Notes under the pieces: model-generated
Database searches by the model: none
Seen by the model: only the letters and a program-made list of their open reading frames with translations
Told to the model about the DNA's origin: nothing
In this document: in pieces, positions 17,753 through 25,071 of the stretch
Position numbering within the stretch: position 1 is the first letter of the stretch
How the letters are laid out: every line of letters starts with the position of its first letter
Assembly (NCBI RefSeq): GCF_041435095.1
Contig: NZ_CP108025.1
Location: 2,604,001-2,668,000 of the forward strand
DNA from: Kitasatospora sp. NBC_00315
GTDB taxonomy: Bacteria > Actinomycetota > Actinomycetes > Streptomycetales > Streptomycetaceae
Direction of reading: 5' to 3'
Length of the DNA stretch: 64,000 nt
Translations under genes and position numbers: made by a program

Positions 17753-18538
17753 TCAGCGGGCGAGGAACGGCCGCAGTGCCGCGACGAGTTCGGTGGGCGC
17801 CTCCAGCGCGATGAGGTGGGCCGCGGTGGGGAACTCGACCAGCTCGGCGCCGGGGATCCCGGCGGCGTACCGGCGGGCGATGTCCTGGAAGTCGGCGACG
17901 TCGAGGCGACCGATTCCGACCAGCGTGGGAACGGCGATCGTGGCGAGGTCGCCCTCCGCGCCACCTCGGGAGTGTTCTCCGACGGCGTCCTGGTTCACCA
18001 GCGACGTCCGCAGCGGGGCGAGCACCTCCTCGACCAAGCCCGGGGCGACGTCCTCCCAGCCGCGGACCGGCCCGCGCAGCCACATGTCCAGGTTCACCCG
18101 GACGGCGGTGTCCAGGTCGCCCGCGGCCAGGGCAGCCGTCTCGGCCTCGTCGTAGGCGATCATCTCCGCCGACCAGTCGTAGCCGGGCCACGGCGGGGCG
18201 AGCAGGGTCAGCGACCGCACCCGGCCCGGTCGGGTGAGAGCGAAGTTCACCGCCACCCGGGCGCCCCAGGACGCGCCGACGAGGCGCACGCGTTCGTGAC
18301 CGAGATGGTCCAGCAGGCGGCACAGGTCGTCGGTCTCACTGAACGGGCCGGCCGGGGGCGCGGACTCGCCGAAGCCGCGCAGGTCGTAGCGGATCACCGT
18401 GTGGTGCTCCGCGAGGGCGGGCACGACCGCGTCCCACATGTGGTGGTCGGCGACGCCGGCGTGCACGAGGACGACGGGCGGACCCTCGCCGGTGACGGTG
18501 TAGGACAGGTGGCCGAGGTCGTCGGCAAGGATGATCAT
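17753..18538 (-). CDS. Alpha/beta hydrolase
   Basis: 261 residues from ATG 18538, the start that gives the normal N-terminus for the fold; 47 extra upstream codons are Gly/Arg-rich and unlike the family. Seen: VLVHAGVADHHMWD (oxyanion strand and loop), RYDLRGFGES, the nucleophile elbow GASWGAR and the C-terminal His in PTAAHLIALEAP. This arrangement resembles small hydrolases of the 3-oxoadipate enol-lactonase group, but the substrate is unknown. The tandem 8-bp repeat begins just after its stop. Confidence 0.87.
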   Translation of the reverse strand: MIILADDLGHLSYTVTGEGPPVVLVHAGVADHHMWDAVVPALAEHHTVIRYDLRGFGESAPPAGPFSETDDLCRLLDHLGHERVRLVGASWGARVAVNFALTRPGRVRSLTLLAPPWPGYDWSAEMIAYDEAETAALAAGDLDTAVRVNLDMWLRGPVRGWEDVAPGLVEEVLAPLRTSLVNQDAVGEHSRGGAEGDLATIAVPTLVGIGRLDVADFQDIARRYAAGIPGAELVEFPTAAHLIALEAPTELVAALRPFLAR

Positions 18539-18691
18539 CCGCAGATACTCGCAGTCCGTCGCCGCACCGGCCACCGCATATGCGGTCCCGCGGAACGACT
18601 GCGAACGCCCTCCGGCATGCGAACGCCCTCCGGCGTCACCCTGCGGACGATGGCCGGCCCGCCGTGCGCCCACCGGCACCGGGCCGCGTGG

Positions 18692-19321
18692 TCACCGTCC
18701 CTGGGCCAGGGCGCGGGCCCGTTCGAGCACCTCGGCCGGGGCCTTGGCCACGGAGCCGGTGTCGAACGGGGGCTGCGGGTCGTACTCGGTGTAGAGCTGG
18801 ATCGCCTGGGCGACCGTGTCGTCGCTGATCAGAGCCGCCAGCCGGATCGCCATGTCGATTCCGGAGGACACCCCGGCGGAGGTGATGATCCGACCGTGGC
18901 GGACCACCCGTTCGGGGGTGTAGACGGCGCCGTACGCCTCCAGTTCGGCGACCGCGCCCCAGTGGGTGGCGGCGGTCAGACCGTTCAGCAGGCCGGCCGC
19001 GCCGAGCACCAGCGCTCCCGTGCAGACCGAGGTGGTGAAGCGGGTGCCGGCGTGGACGCGGCGGACCCAGTCGAGGAAGTCGGGGTCGCCCGCCACGGTC
19101 CGGCTGCCCGCCCCGCCGGGGACCACCAGGACGTCGCAGCGCTCCACCTCGGAGTACGCGGTCGGCACGTGCACGGGCAGTGCGCCCAGCACGTCCCGTA
19201 CCGGCCCGGCTTCGGGGGCGACGAAGCGCACGGTGGCGCCGGGCACGTGGGCCAGGATCTCGTACGGTCCGATCGCGTCGAGCGGCTCGAAGCGGTCGAA
19301 GAGCGGGATCACGATGTCCAT
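18692..19321 (-). CDS. DJ-1/PfpI family protein (isonitrile-hydratase-like)
   Basis: 209 residues of the class-I glutamine amidotransferase-like fold. The nucleophile Cys is in TSVCTGALVLG, preceded by the Glu-rich strand VVPGGAGSRT and followed by the conserved THW (AATHWGAVAELE). Family members of this length include isonitrile hydratases and glyoxalase-like enzymes. Start ATG 19321 matches the family N-terminus (MDIVIPLFDRFEPLD); ATG 19330 is three codons longer and possible. It is separated from the hydrolase downstream by about 150 bases. Confidence 0.88.
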   Translation of the reverse strand: MDIVIPLFDRFEPLDAIGPYEILAHVPGATVRFVAPEAGPVRDVLGALPVHVPTAYSEVERCDVLVVPGGAGSRTVAGDPDFLDWVRRVHAGTRFTTSVCTGALVLGAAGLLNGLTAATHWGAVAELEAYGAVYTPERVVRHGRIITSAGVSSGIDMAIRLAALISDDTVAQAIQLYTEYDPQPPFDTGSVAKAPAEVLERARALAQGR

Positions 19322-19587
19322 GCGCCGCATCCTAGTGCCGGACCTGCGCGCGCCCCGGGTTTGACGTGCGGTCAGGCCGCCTGCGGGCGGCGGCGGTCGC
19401 GGCGGCTGGCCGCCCCCGGGACGGTCGTCGGTTCGGGCTTCGCGCGGGGTGGCGCGGTGCGGCGTGCCGCCCCCGGGACGCCGGCGAGTGGTCCGCCCGA
19501 CGGTCCGGCGTGGCGGGACGGTCCCGGAGCTCACGCCGGTGGCGGATCCGGGGCCCGACGCCGCCCGCGTCTTCTAGGCTGGCCGGC

Positions 19588-20058
19588 ATGAGCCCTTCGA
19601 TCGCCTCCAACACCCGTGTGACGCTGGCCGAGCTGCTGGACTTCGTCCGCCCCCGCCACCGCGCGATCCTTCTCACCCGCCGCTCCGACGGCACTCCGCA
19701 GGCCTCACCGCTGACCTGCGGGGTGGACGACGCCGGACGCATCGTGGTGTCCACCTACCCGGAGCGGGCCAAGGTCCGCAACGCCCGCCGGGACGCGTCG
19801 GTCAGCGTGGTCGTCCTGTCCGACGACTGGGACGGCGCCTGGGTGCAGGTCGACGGCGACGCCGAGGTGATCGACACTCCGGAGTCGGTGGAACCGCTGG
19901 TGGAGTACTACCGCAACATCGCCGGTGAGCACCCGGACTGGGACGAGTACCGGGCCGCGATGGTCAAGCAGGGCAAGTCACTGGTCCGGATCACCCCGCG
20001 CCGCTGGGGGCCGATCGCCACCGGTGGCTTCCCCTCCCGCCTGGTCGAGGACCAGTAG
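19588..20058 (+). CDS. PPOX-class F420-dependent oxidoreductase
   Basis: 156 residues with a split-barrel flavin/deazaflavin-binding fold: RHRAILLTRRSDGTPQASP, ERAKVRNARRD and WVQVDGDAEVID are the usual strands. Such proteins bind F420 (or FMN) and reduce unsaturated small molecules; biliverdin reductases also belong here. TAGGCT at 19575-19580 lies seven bases before ATG 19588, so the transcript is probably leaderless. Confidence 0.88.
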   Translation: MSPSIASNTRVTLAELLDFVRPRHRAILLTRRSDGTPQASPLTCGVDDAGRIVVSTYPERAKVRNARRDASVSVVVLSDDWDGAWVQVDGDAEVIDTPESVEPLVEYYRNIAGEHPDWDEYRAAMVKQGKSLVRITPRRWGPIATGGFPSRLVEDQ

Positions 20059-20202
20059 GCGCGGCGCCTGCGGACGGCCACTTCGACGTACCGGGCCGGG
20101 GCCGACCGTCCGTCAGGCCGCGGCGGGCGAGTTCACCTGCTGCTCACGGCCCCGACGCCCGGACGTGGTCCGAACCTGTCGCGGCCGTGGCTAGCATCCG
20201 GT

Positions 20203-20415
20203 GTGACCTCGACCGAACCGCCGTCCGAGCAGCCCTCGCCACCGCGCCCCACCGTCGGCCGGCTCGCCGCGGCACTGGCCGGCGGCGGCTGGGGCGCCGG
20301 TGCGCTCCGGCCGATGCCGGCGGTCGGTGCCGGCGTGCTGTTCCTCGGCCTGCTCTCGGCCCGGCCGGGTCCTGCGGTACGACCCGGAGGACCCGTCGGC
20401 CGGCCGAGCCGGTGA
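20203..20415 (+). CDS. Small hypothetical protein with one hydrophobic segment
   Basis: 70 residues from GTG 20203, five bases after a TAGCAT that could be a leaderless -10 box. A Ser/Pro-rich N-terminus is followed by a Gly/Ala/Leu-rich segment around VGAGVLFLGLL. Its stop overlaps the next start in a GTGA junction, and the second product is a SHOCT-like domain, which normally forms the C-terminus of small membrane proteins. This suggests either a coupled pair or a single ancestral gene split by a frameshift. Coding status rests on that pairing alone. Confidence 0.4.
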   Translation: MTSTEPPSEQPSPPRPTVGRLAAALAGGGWGAGALRPMPAVGAGVLFLGLLSARPGPAVRPGGPVGRPSR

Positions 20416-20516
20416 CCGAGCTGGAGCGGCTGGTGGCGCTGCACCGCACCGGCGGCCTGAGCGACACCGAGTTCGCACGCGCCGGGCGCCGGTGTCCGTC
20501 GGACCGGTCGCGGTGA
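20412..20516 (+). CDS. SHOCT-domain micro-ORF
   Basis: 34 residues, beginning at the GTG that overlaps the previous stop. The sequence LERLVALHRTGGLSDTEFARA matches the short C-terminal (SHOCT) domain, a two-helix oligomerisation module normally attached to a membrane segment. Here it is in a different frame from the hydrophobic part, so it is a remnant or the downstream half of a coupled pair. Confidence 0.45.
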   Translation: MTELERLVALHRTGGLSDTEFARAGRRCPSDRSR

Positions 20517-20648
20517 GCCGCGGCCCGCGGGCGTCGGCCCGGCGGACGGGGCGCACCCGCCCGCGCGGTCGCCCGCTGCCGTCCGAACCCGGTCGGCCGA
20601 GGGATCGGCCGCCGGGCCGGCCGGGGAGCGCGGTCGGCCCCGGAACCC

Positions 20649-20957
20649 TCAGCCACCTACCAACCTGGCCAGCGCGGTGACCACCACCGCGAGGCCGACG
20701 ACCAGCAGGAACGGCGCCCGGCGCCAGACCGCGATCCCGGCGGCGGCCAGGCCGAGGGCTCGGGCGTCGAGGGTGAGCCCGCCTTCCTCGCCGAAGGTCT
20801 GCAGGGCGGTGAGGGCGGCCAGCAGGGCGACCGGGATCAGTGCGGCGTAGCGCCGGACGACGGGGCGCTCCAGCAGTCCGGCCGGGACGCTCAGCCCGAG
20901 CAGCTTGAGCAGGTAGCAGCCCAGCGCGGTGGCGCCGATGGCGATCCAGGCGGTCAT
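20649..20957 (-). CDS. azlD: AzlD family branched-chain amino acid transport subunit
   Basis: 102 residues, almost entirely hydrophobic, with three to four helices (WIAIGATALGCYLLKLLGL, AALIPVALLAALTAL and the final hydrophobic stretch ending ARLVGG). This matches the small AzlD subunit that works with AzlC to export branched-chain amino acids and their analogues. Its start overlaps the azlC stop by four bases (ATGA), so the two are translated together. Confidence 0.9.
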   Translation of the reverse strand: MTAWIAIGATALGCYLLKLLGLSVPAGLLERPVVRRYAALIPVALLAALTALQTFGEEGGLTLDARALGLAAAGIAVWRRAPFLLVVGLAVVVTALARLVGG

Positions 20958-21679
20958 CCGAGGTCCTCCGTCGGGTCGGCGGCCCGCTCGCGGCGGGTGA
21001 GCGCCAGCACGAGCGGTACGGCGGCGAGTGCGAGCAGCACCGGTACGCCGGTCGGCAGCACGACGGTGGCGGCCAGCGCCAGCGCGGCGCCCGCACCGGC
21101 GACCTTCAGCTCGGTCGGCCCCTCGCGCAGGCGGGGCGCGAGCAGTGCGAGGAACACCGCGGGCCCGGCCGCGTCCAGCCCGTACGCCGCCGGGTCGCCG
21201 AGGGCGTCCGCGCCCATCGCCCCGGCCAGGGTGCAGAGGTTCCAGGTGAGGAAGAGGCTTGCCGCGGTGACGGCGTAGCCGAGCCGGGCGGTACGGCGGT
21301 CGGGCTGGGTGAGCGCGACGGCGGCGGTCTCGTCGATCATGAAGTGGGCGGCGAACGGCCGCAGCAGCCGGGAGAACCCGAGGCCGGGCCCGAGGCGCAG
21401 CCCGTAGAAGGCGTTGCGGGCGCCGAGGAAGAGCGCGCCGAGCACGGCGGCCGGCAGGGCCGCGCCCGCGGCGAGCGCGGTGACCAGCGCGAACTGCGAG
21501 GCGCCGGTGAACACGAGCAGGCTCAGCGCGCAGGTCTGCCAGACACTCAGGTGCGCGGCGCTGCCGGCGACGCCGAACGCCAGTCCGGAGACGCCGACGG
21601 TGAGCCCGATGCCGAGCGAGTCGCGGACCACCGTGCGGGTGGCGGCGGTCGGCGGCCTGATGTCCTGTTCCACGCTCAT
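20954..21679 (-). CDS. azlC: AzlC family branched-chain amino acid permease
   Basis: 241 residues, multi-spanning. The AzlC signature is visible in GVSGLAFGVAGSAAHLSVWQ, LVFTGASQFALV, FLGARNAFYGLRLGP and HFMIDETAAVAL. It forms the large subunit of the AzlCD efflux system. It is transcribed away from the cupin-XRE gene, and the 136-bp region between them carries two copies of a palindrome, so this regulator is the likely controller. Confidence 0.92.
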   Translation of the reverse strand: MSVEQDIRPPTAATRTVVRDSLGIGLTVGVSGLAFGVAGSAAHLSVWQTCALSLLVFTGASQFALVTALAAGAALPAAVLGALFLGARNAFYGLRLGPGLGFSRLLRPFAAHFMIDETAAVALTQPDRRTARLGYAVTAASLFLTWNLCTLAGAMGADALGDPAAYGLDAAGPAVFLALLAPRLREGPTELKVAGAGAALALAATVVLPTGVPVLLALAAVPLVLALTRRERAADPTEDLG

Positions 21680-21726
21680 CCGGGCATCCTGGAGTCCGTC
21701 ACGGAGCAGCGCCGCCGCGAGGTGAT

Positions 21727-21793
21727 GTTCGCCTTGGCGAACGTCCGTCCATTAGAGTGAACGAGATGAGCGCCACGTTCGTCAAGTCGAACG
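21727..21793. promoter_or_regulatory. Two GTTCG-N6-CGAAC operators between azlC and its regulator
   Basis: Site 1 at 21727-21742 reads GTTCGCCTTGGCGAAC (seven-base arms). Site 2 at 21777-21792 has GTTCG-TCAAGT-CGAAC, with six-base arms if the flanking C/G are counted. The centres are 50 bp apart, about five helical turns, which places them on the same DNA face. TAGAGT at 21753-21758 between them could be the -10 box of the regulator gene. Confidence 0.6.
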
Positions 21794-21815
21794 GGCAGAC
21801 TTCTGGAGCGAACAG

Positions 21816-22400
21816 ATGGCAGACGGTTCACCGGACGGGGACGACCGGCCCGCCCTCAACCCGATCGCCCTGATCGCGGTGTCGATCCGCCGCGAGCGCG
21901 AACGCACCGGCCTGTCGATGACCGAGCTGGCCAAGCGGGCCGGGATCGCCAAGTCGACCCTCTCCCAGCTGGAGTCGGGCACCGGCAACCCCAGCGTGGA
22001 GACTCTCTGGGCACTCGGTGTCGCGCTGGGCGTGCCGTTCAGCCGACTGGTCGACCCGCCGCGGCCGGCCGTCCGGGTGATCCGCGCCGGCGAGGGGCCG
22101 GTGACCCACTCGGAGCGTGCCGACTACGCCGCCACCCTGCTGGCCTCCTGCCCGCCGAACGCCCGCCGCGACATCTACCGCATCGAGGCCCAGCCCGGCG
22201 AGGCCCGCGCCTCGGACCCCCACATGCCCGGCAGTATCGAGCATCTGCTGATCAGTACCGGCCGCGCACTGGTCGGCCCCACCGAGGACCCGTACGAGCT
22301 CGGTCCCGGCGACTACATCGCCTACCCCGGCGACGCCCCGCACATCTTCAAGGCCCTCGTCCCGGACACCACCGCGGTGATCGTGATGGAGCACGTCTGA
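21816..22400 (+). CDS. XRE regulator with C-terminal cupin
   Basis: 194 residues. Residues 20-75 are an XRE helix-turn-helix (IRRERERTGLSMTELAKRAG, then IAKSTLSQLESGTGNPSVET). Residues 110-190 form a cupin small-molecule-binding barrel (MPGSIEHLLISTGRALVG, ELGPGDYIAYPGDAPHIFKA). GGAG seven bases before ATG 21816 supports the start. Cupin-XRE proteins beside azlCD typically repress the exporter until an amino acid or analogue binds; the paired palindromes in the intergenic region fit this. Confidence 0.9.
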   Translation: MADGSPDGDDRPALNPIALIAVSIRRERERTGLSMTELAKRAGIAKSTLSQLESGTGNPSVETLWALGVALGVPFSRLVDPPRPAVRVIRAGEGPVTHSERADYAATLLASCPPNARRDIYRIEAQPGEARASDPHMPGSIEHLLISTGRALVGPTEDPYELGPGDYIAYPGDAPHIFKALVPDTTAVIVMEHV

Positions 22401-22464
22401 GCGGACGCGGCGGCCCGGCGAAATCCGGGTGCCCCGGTGACTCCCGCGCCCTACGCTCGGCCGG

Positions 22465-22629
22465 ATGAGGAGCACGGGGACCGGGACGCTGCTGAACGTG
22501 GTCGACGTCGAGGCCACCTGCTGGGAGGACCGGCCACCGCCCGACGCGGTCAGCGAGATCATCGAGATCGGCCTCACCGTGGTCGACCTCGCGCACCGGG
22601 GCTCCTGGCCCGCCGAGGACGGCTCCTGA
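22465..22629 (+). pseudogene. 5' remnant of a DnaQ/KapD-type 3'-5' exonuclease
   Basis: A 54-codon frame starts at ATG 22465 behind a leaderless-type -10 box (TACGCT, 22452-22457, seven bases upstream). It encodes the N-terminus of a DEDD exonuclease: LNVVDVEATCWE (Exo I motif, D-x-E) and VSEIIEIGLTVVDLA. After that the sequence diverges and a stop appears at 22627. The Exo II and Exo III motifs of the family (about 180-200 residues) are absent, and I do not find them in any frame downstream. The gene was probably cut by the rearrangement that placed the DUF4157 gene here. The promoter and start look intact. Confidence 0.75.
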
Positions 22630-22778
22630 CCGTGCCGACGGGCCGGGCCGGGCCGCACACGATGTCAGGGCCCCACGGTCCGGCGCGCGGCGTCGCGGTA
22701 CCGGCGCCCGTCCGGCCGGCCGACTGTGCCCTTTCGTACCTGGCGCGGGGGCCGTGCCCCGTATATCCAGGAGAAGCC

Positions 22779-22805
22779 ATGTTCTCGGCGATGAAGGGGT
22801 TGTGA
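22779..22805 (+). promoter_or_regulatory. Eight-codon leader ORF coupled to the DUF4157 gene
   Basis: AGGAGA (22769-22774) precedes ATG 22779, which opens a frame encoding MFSAMKGL and ends TGA at 22803-22805. The stop overlaps the ATG of the large gene (TGATG). The large gene has no Shine-Dalgarno of its own, so ribosomes probably reach it by reinitiation after this leader. Confidence 0.5.
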
Positions 22806-24673
22806 TGCGCGGTCAGGACGGTGCCGGAAAGGCTGCTGCGGAGAACGCTCCCGATCGGGCCCGCAAGCCCCCGGCGGCGGGCGGCGGGCCGCTCGGCGGG
22901 CTCCTTGCCCTGCAGAGCACGATCGGGAACGCGGCTGTCGTCCAGATGCTGCGGGCCGTCGGCCACCTGCCCGCCCAGGAGCAGCACCGGCACGGCGGCG
23001 GCTGCGGCCACCAGCAGGCGGAGCCGGGCCCCGTGCAGCGCTCCGCGGTCCCGGATGTGCTGCGTACGACCGGCCGGCCGTTGGACGGTGCCACCCGCAC
23101 GGACATGGAGGCCCGGCTCGGTGCCGACTTCTCCGACGTGCGCGTCCACAACGACGCCGCCGCCAAGGCCTCGGCGGCCGAGGTGGGCGCTCGCGCCTAC
23201 ACCTCCGGCAGTCACGTCGTCCTCGGTGACGGCGGAGGCGACAAGCACACCCTGGCCCATGAGCTCACCCACGTCATCCAGCAACGCCGGGGGCCCGTCG
23301 CCGGCACCGACAACGGTTCGGGGCTGAGCGTCTCCGACCCCTCCGACCGTTTCGAGCGCGAAGCGGAAGCCACCGCCACCGCCGTGATGGCCCGCCCGCT
23401 GCCCGCCGTCGCGGAGCACCGGCACGCACAGGCTCCGGTCGGCGCCGGCGGGCCGCCCCTGCAGCGTGCCGCGCTCGCGGTGACCGGGGAGCCGGTGGCG
23501 GTGCAGCGGATCGTCAGGGTGAGCCCCCAGATGTACATGCAGGGCATGAACGTCACTCCCGGGACCATCACGGCGGGCCAGCTTCTCCAGTACGTGTTCT
23601 TCGCGGTCAAGGACGACCTCGCGCTGGCCTCCAGGCTCCCCAACACCACGACCGAGGAGGCGGCGGCCTTCCAGGCGGACATGGCCCGCGTGCGAACCCT
23701 GATGAAGCCCGGGACTCGCGACCTGCCGGCGGCGGTGGCCGCGGTCACCGCCCTGGTGGGGAAGATCAACGCTCACCTGGAGAACGCGGAGATCCACGGC
23801 GTGTACGAGTCGAACGTCAACCCCACGAGCCACCCCGAGGGGCCTGGCGCCATGATCCCGGTCCCGAACCGGAACACGCGCTACGCGACCACTCCGAGCG
23901 CCCCCTACACGCACACGCCGGCGCAGCACCAGCCGGACGAGCCGCGATGGGGGGACGACGAGACGATGTTCGCGAACATGGCGGCCGCTCTGGGGCCCGG
24001 AGTGTTCCAGGAGCCCGGGATGTACCCCGAGGTGGCGCCGAGGACGGCGACCGGAGGAACCAACCTCCCGCTGAAACGGCTCACCTGGCAACAGACGGTC
24101 GGCATGCTGCCGCGTCCGCTGCTCAACCTGCTGTTCGACGTGCGGTTCCAGCTGGAGGCACCCGTCGGATCACCGGTCGTGGTGGACGAGCGGACAAACG
24201 CCGAGACGGCGCCGGACGTACGGGAGAAGAGCCCCAGCAAGCCGGGGACACTGCGCAGCTGGCACCAGGACGCCTACGGCAGGCTGCCGAACACCAACTT
24301 CGACCCTGCCGCCGTCCCGGCGAACGCGGCACCGTTGCACGACAAGTACAGCGAGCACTCGCAGAGCGGCGCCGGATCGTCGATCACCACCGCGATCCCT
24401 GCACCCGTCGGGCTCGCCGAGTACACCGGCACGGGCAGCAACTGGGAGCACAACACCAAGGTGGTCCTCGACTACGTCAACAAGCGGGTCTATCTCACCC
24501 TGACGCATTACCAGTACTGGGCGCTGATTCCCTCGGAGCAGGGTGGTGCGCCGTACGCGTTCTGGCAGAGCCCCGGCCAGGATCTGGCCCAGGCCCGAGG
24601 CGCTCTCGGCCAGGAGCCGCGAGGAGATCGGGCGATCATGATGAGTCCGTGGCTGGAGATCGCCATGACGTGA
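22805..24673 (+). CDS. DUF4157-domain protein (contractile-injection-system-type cargo), unknown C-terminal domain
   Basis: 622 residues from ATG 22805; GTG 22802 and GTG 22754 are alternatives. The N-terminus has LLALQSTIGNAAVVQMLRA, the helix common to proteins with the eCIS-core DUF4157 domain. Residues 85-162 are that domain: RPLDGATRTDMEARLGADFS, DVRVHNDAAA, and the zincin-like helix TLAHELTHVIQQ with HELTH at 152-156. Residues 200-235 are a QR-punctuated linker (PPLQRAAL, VAVQRIVR). The remaining ~390 residues match nothing I recognise and are rich in Asn, Tyr and Trp, as toxin domains often are. DUF4157 proteins are known cargo of extracellular contractile injection systems, yet no sheath, tube or baseplate gene lies in this window. 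Confidence 0.8.
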   Translation: MRGQDGAGKAAAENAPDRARKPPAAGGGPLGGLLALQSTIGNAAVVQMLRAVGHLPAQEQHRHGGGCGHQQAEPGPVQRSAVPDVLRTTGRPLDGATRTDMEARLGADFSDVRVHNDAAAKASAAEVGARAYTSGSHVVLGDGGGDKHTLAHELTHVIQQRRGPVAGTDNGSGLSVSDPSDRFEREAEATATAVMARPLPAVAEHRHAQAPVGAGGPPLQRAALAVTGEPVAVQRIVRVSPQMYMQGMNVTPGTITAGQLLQYVFFAVKDDLALASRLPNTTTEEAAAFQADMARVRTLMKPGTRDLPAAVAAVTALVGKINAHLENAEIHGVYESNVNPTSHPEGPGAMIPVPNRNTRYATTPSAPYTHTPAQHQPDEPRWGDDETMFANMAAALGPGVFQEPGMYPEVAPRTATGGTNLPLKRLTWQQTVGMLPRPLLNLLFDVRFQLEAPVGSPVVVDERTNAETAPDVREKSPSKPGTLRSWHQDAYGRLPNTNFDPAAVPANAAPLHDKYSEHSQSGAGSSITTAIPAPVGLAEYTGTGSNWEHNTKVVLDYVNKRVYLTLTHYQYWALIPSEQGGAPYAFWQSPGQDLAQARGALGQEPRGDRAIMMSPWLEIAMT

Positions 24674-24846
24674 CGGCGCCCGGCCGTGAAAGCGTCCTCG
24701 TCGATGTTTGTGGGACGACGCGACGTGCGGCTGGATCGCCACTGGGCGGTGTCGTGTTCGGCCGGTGCTCCACCAGCCGCACATCCCGGATGCGCACCGC
24801 TCCCGGCATGATCCCCACGGCGAGGTCGGTGAGCACCTGCGGCCGG

Positions 24847-25071
24847 TCAGGAGCCGGCCGGGAACTCACCCTCCCGGACACCGGCCACGAACGCCTGCCA
24901 CGCGTCGGCGCCGAAGACCAGCGCCGGACCCTCCGGGTCCTTGGAGTCACGCACGGGGACGAGGCCGGGGAACCCGGGGGCCACCTCGATGCACTCGCCG
25001 CCGTTGGAGCCGCTGTAGCTGCTCTTGCGCCACGCCGCTGCTTCGAAGTCCACGTTGGTCATGATCGTCAT
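24847..25071 (-). CDS. DUF397 domain protein
   Basis: 74 residues with the full DUF397 pattern (AAWRKSSYSGSNGGECIEVA, then VPVRDSKDPEGPALVFGADAWQAFVAGVREGEF). These small proteins are found next to a DUF5753-type XRE regulator in almost all streptomycetes, often in many copies, and some such pairs act as switches in development. The gene lies inside the 3' end of the XRE frame and both are read from the same strand. Confidence 0.92.
   Translation of the reverse strand: MTIMTNVDFEAAAWRKSSYSGSNGGECIEVAPGFPGLVPVRDSKDPEGPALVFGADAWQAFVAGVREGEFPAGS

Noticed and set aside
22805..24673. A full contractile injection system
   Set aside because: Only the cargo-type DUF4157 protein is present; no sheath, tube, spike, baseplate or AAA+ ATPase gene is found.
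24636..24950. Minus-strand frame of 104 residues after the DUF4157 gene, vaguely transposase-like in its middle
   Set aside because: The resemblance is a few hydrophobic positions only, there are no terminal repeats, and it overlaps the DUF397 gene and DUF4157 end.
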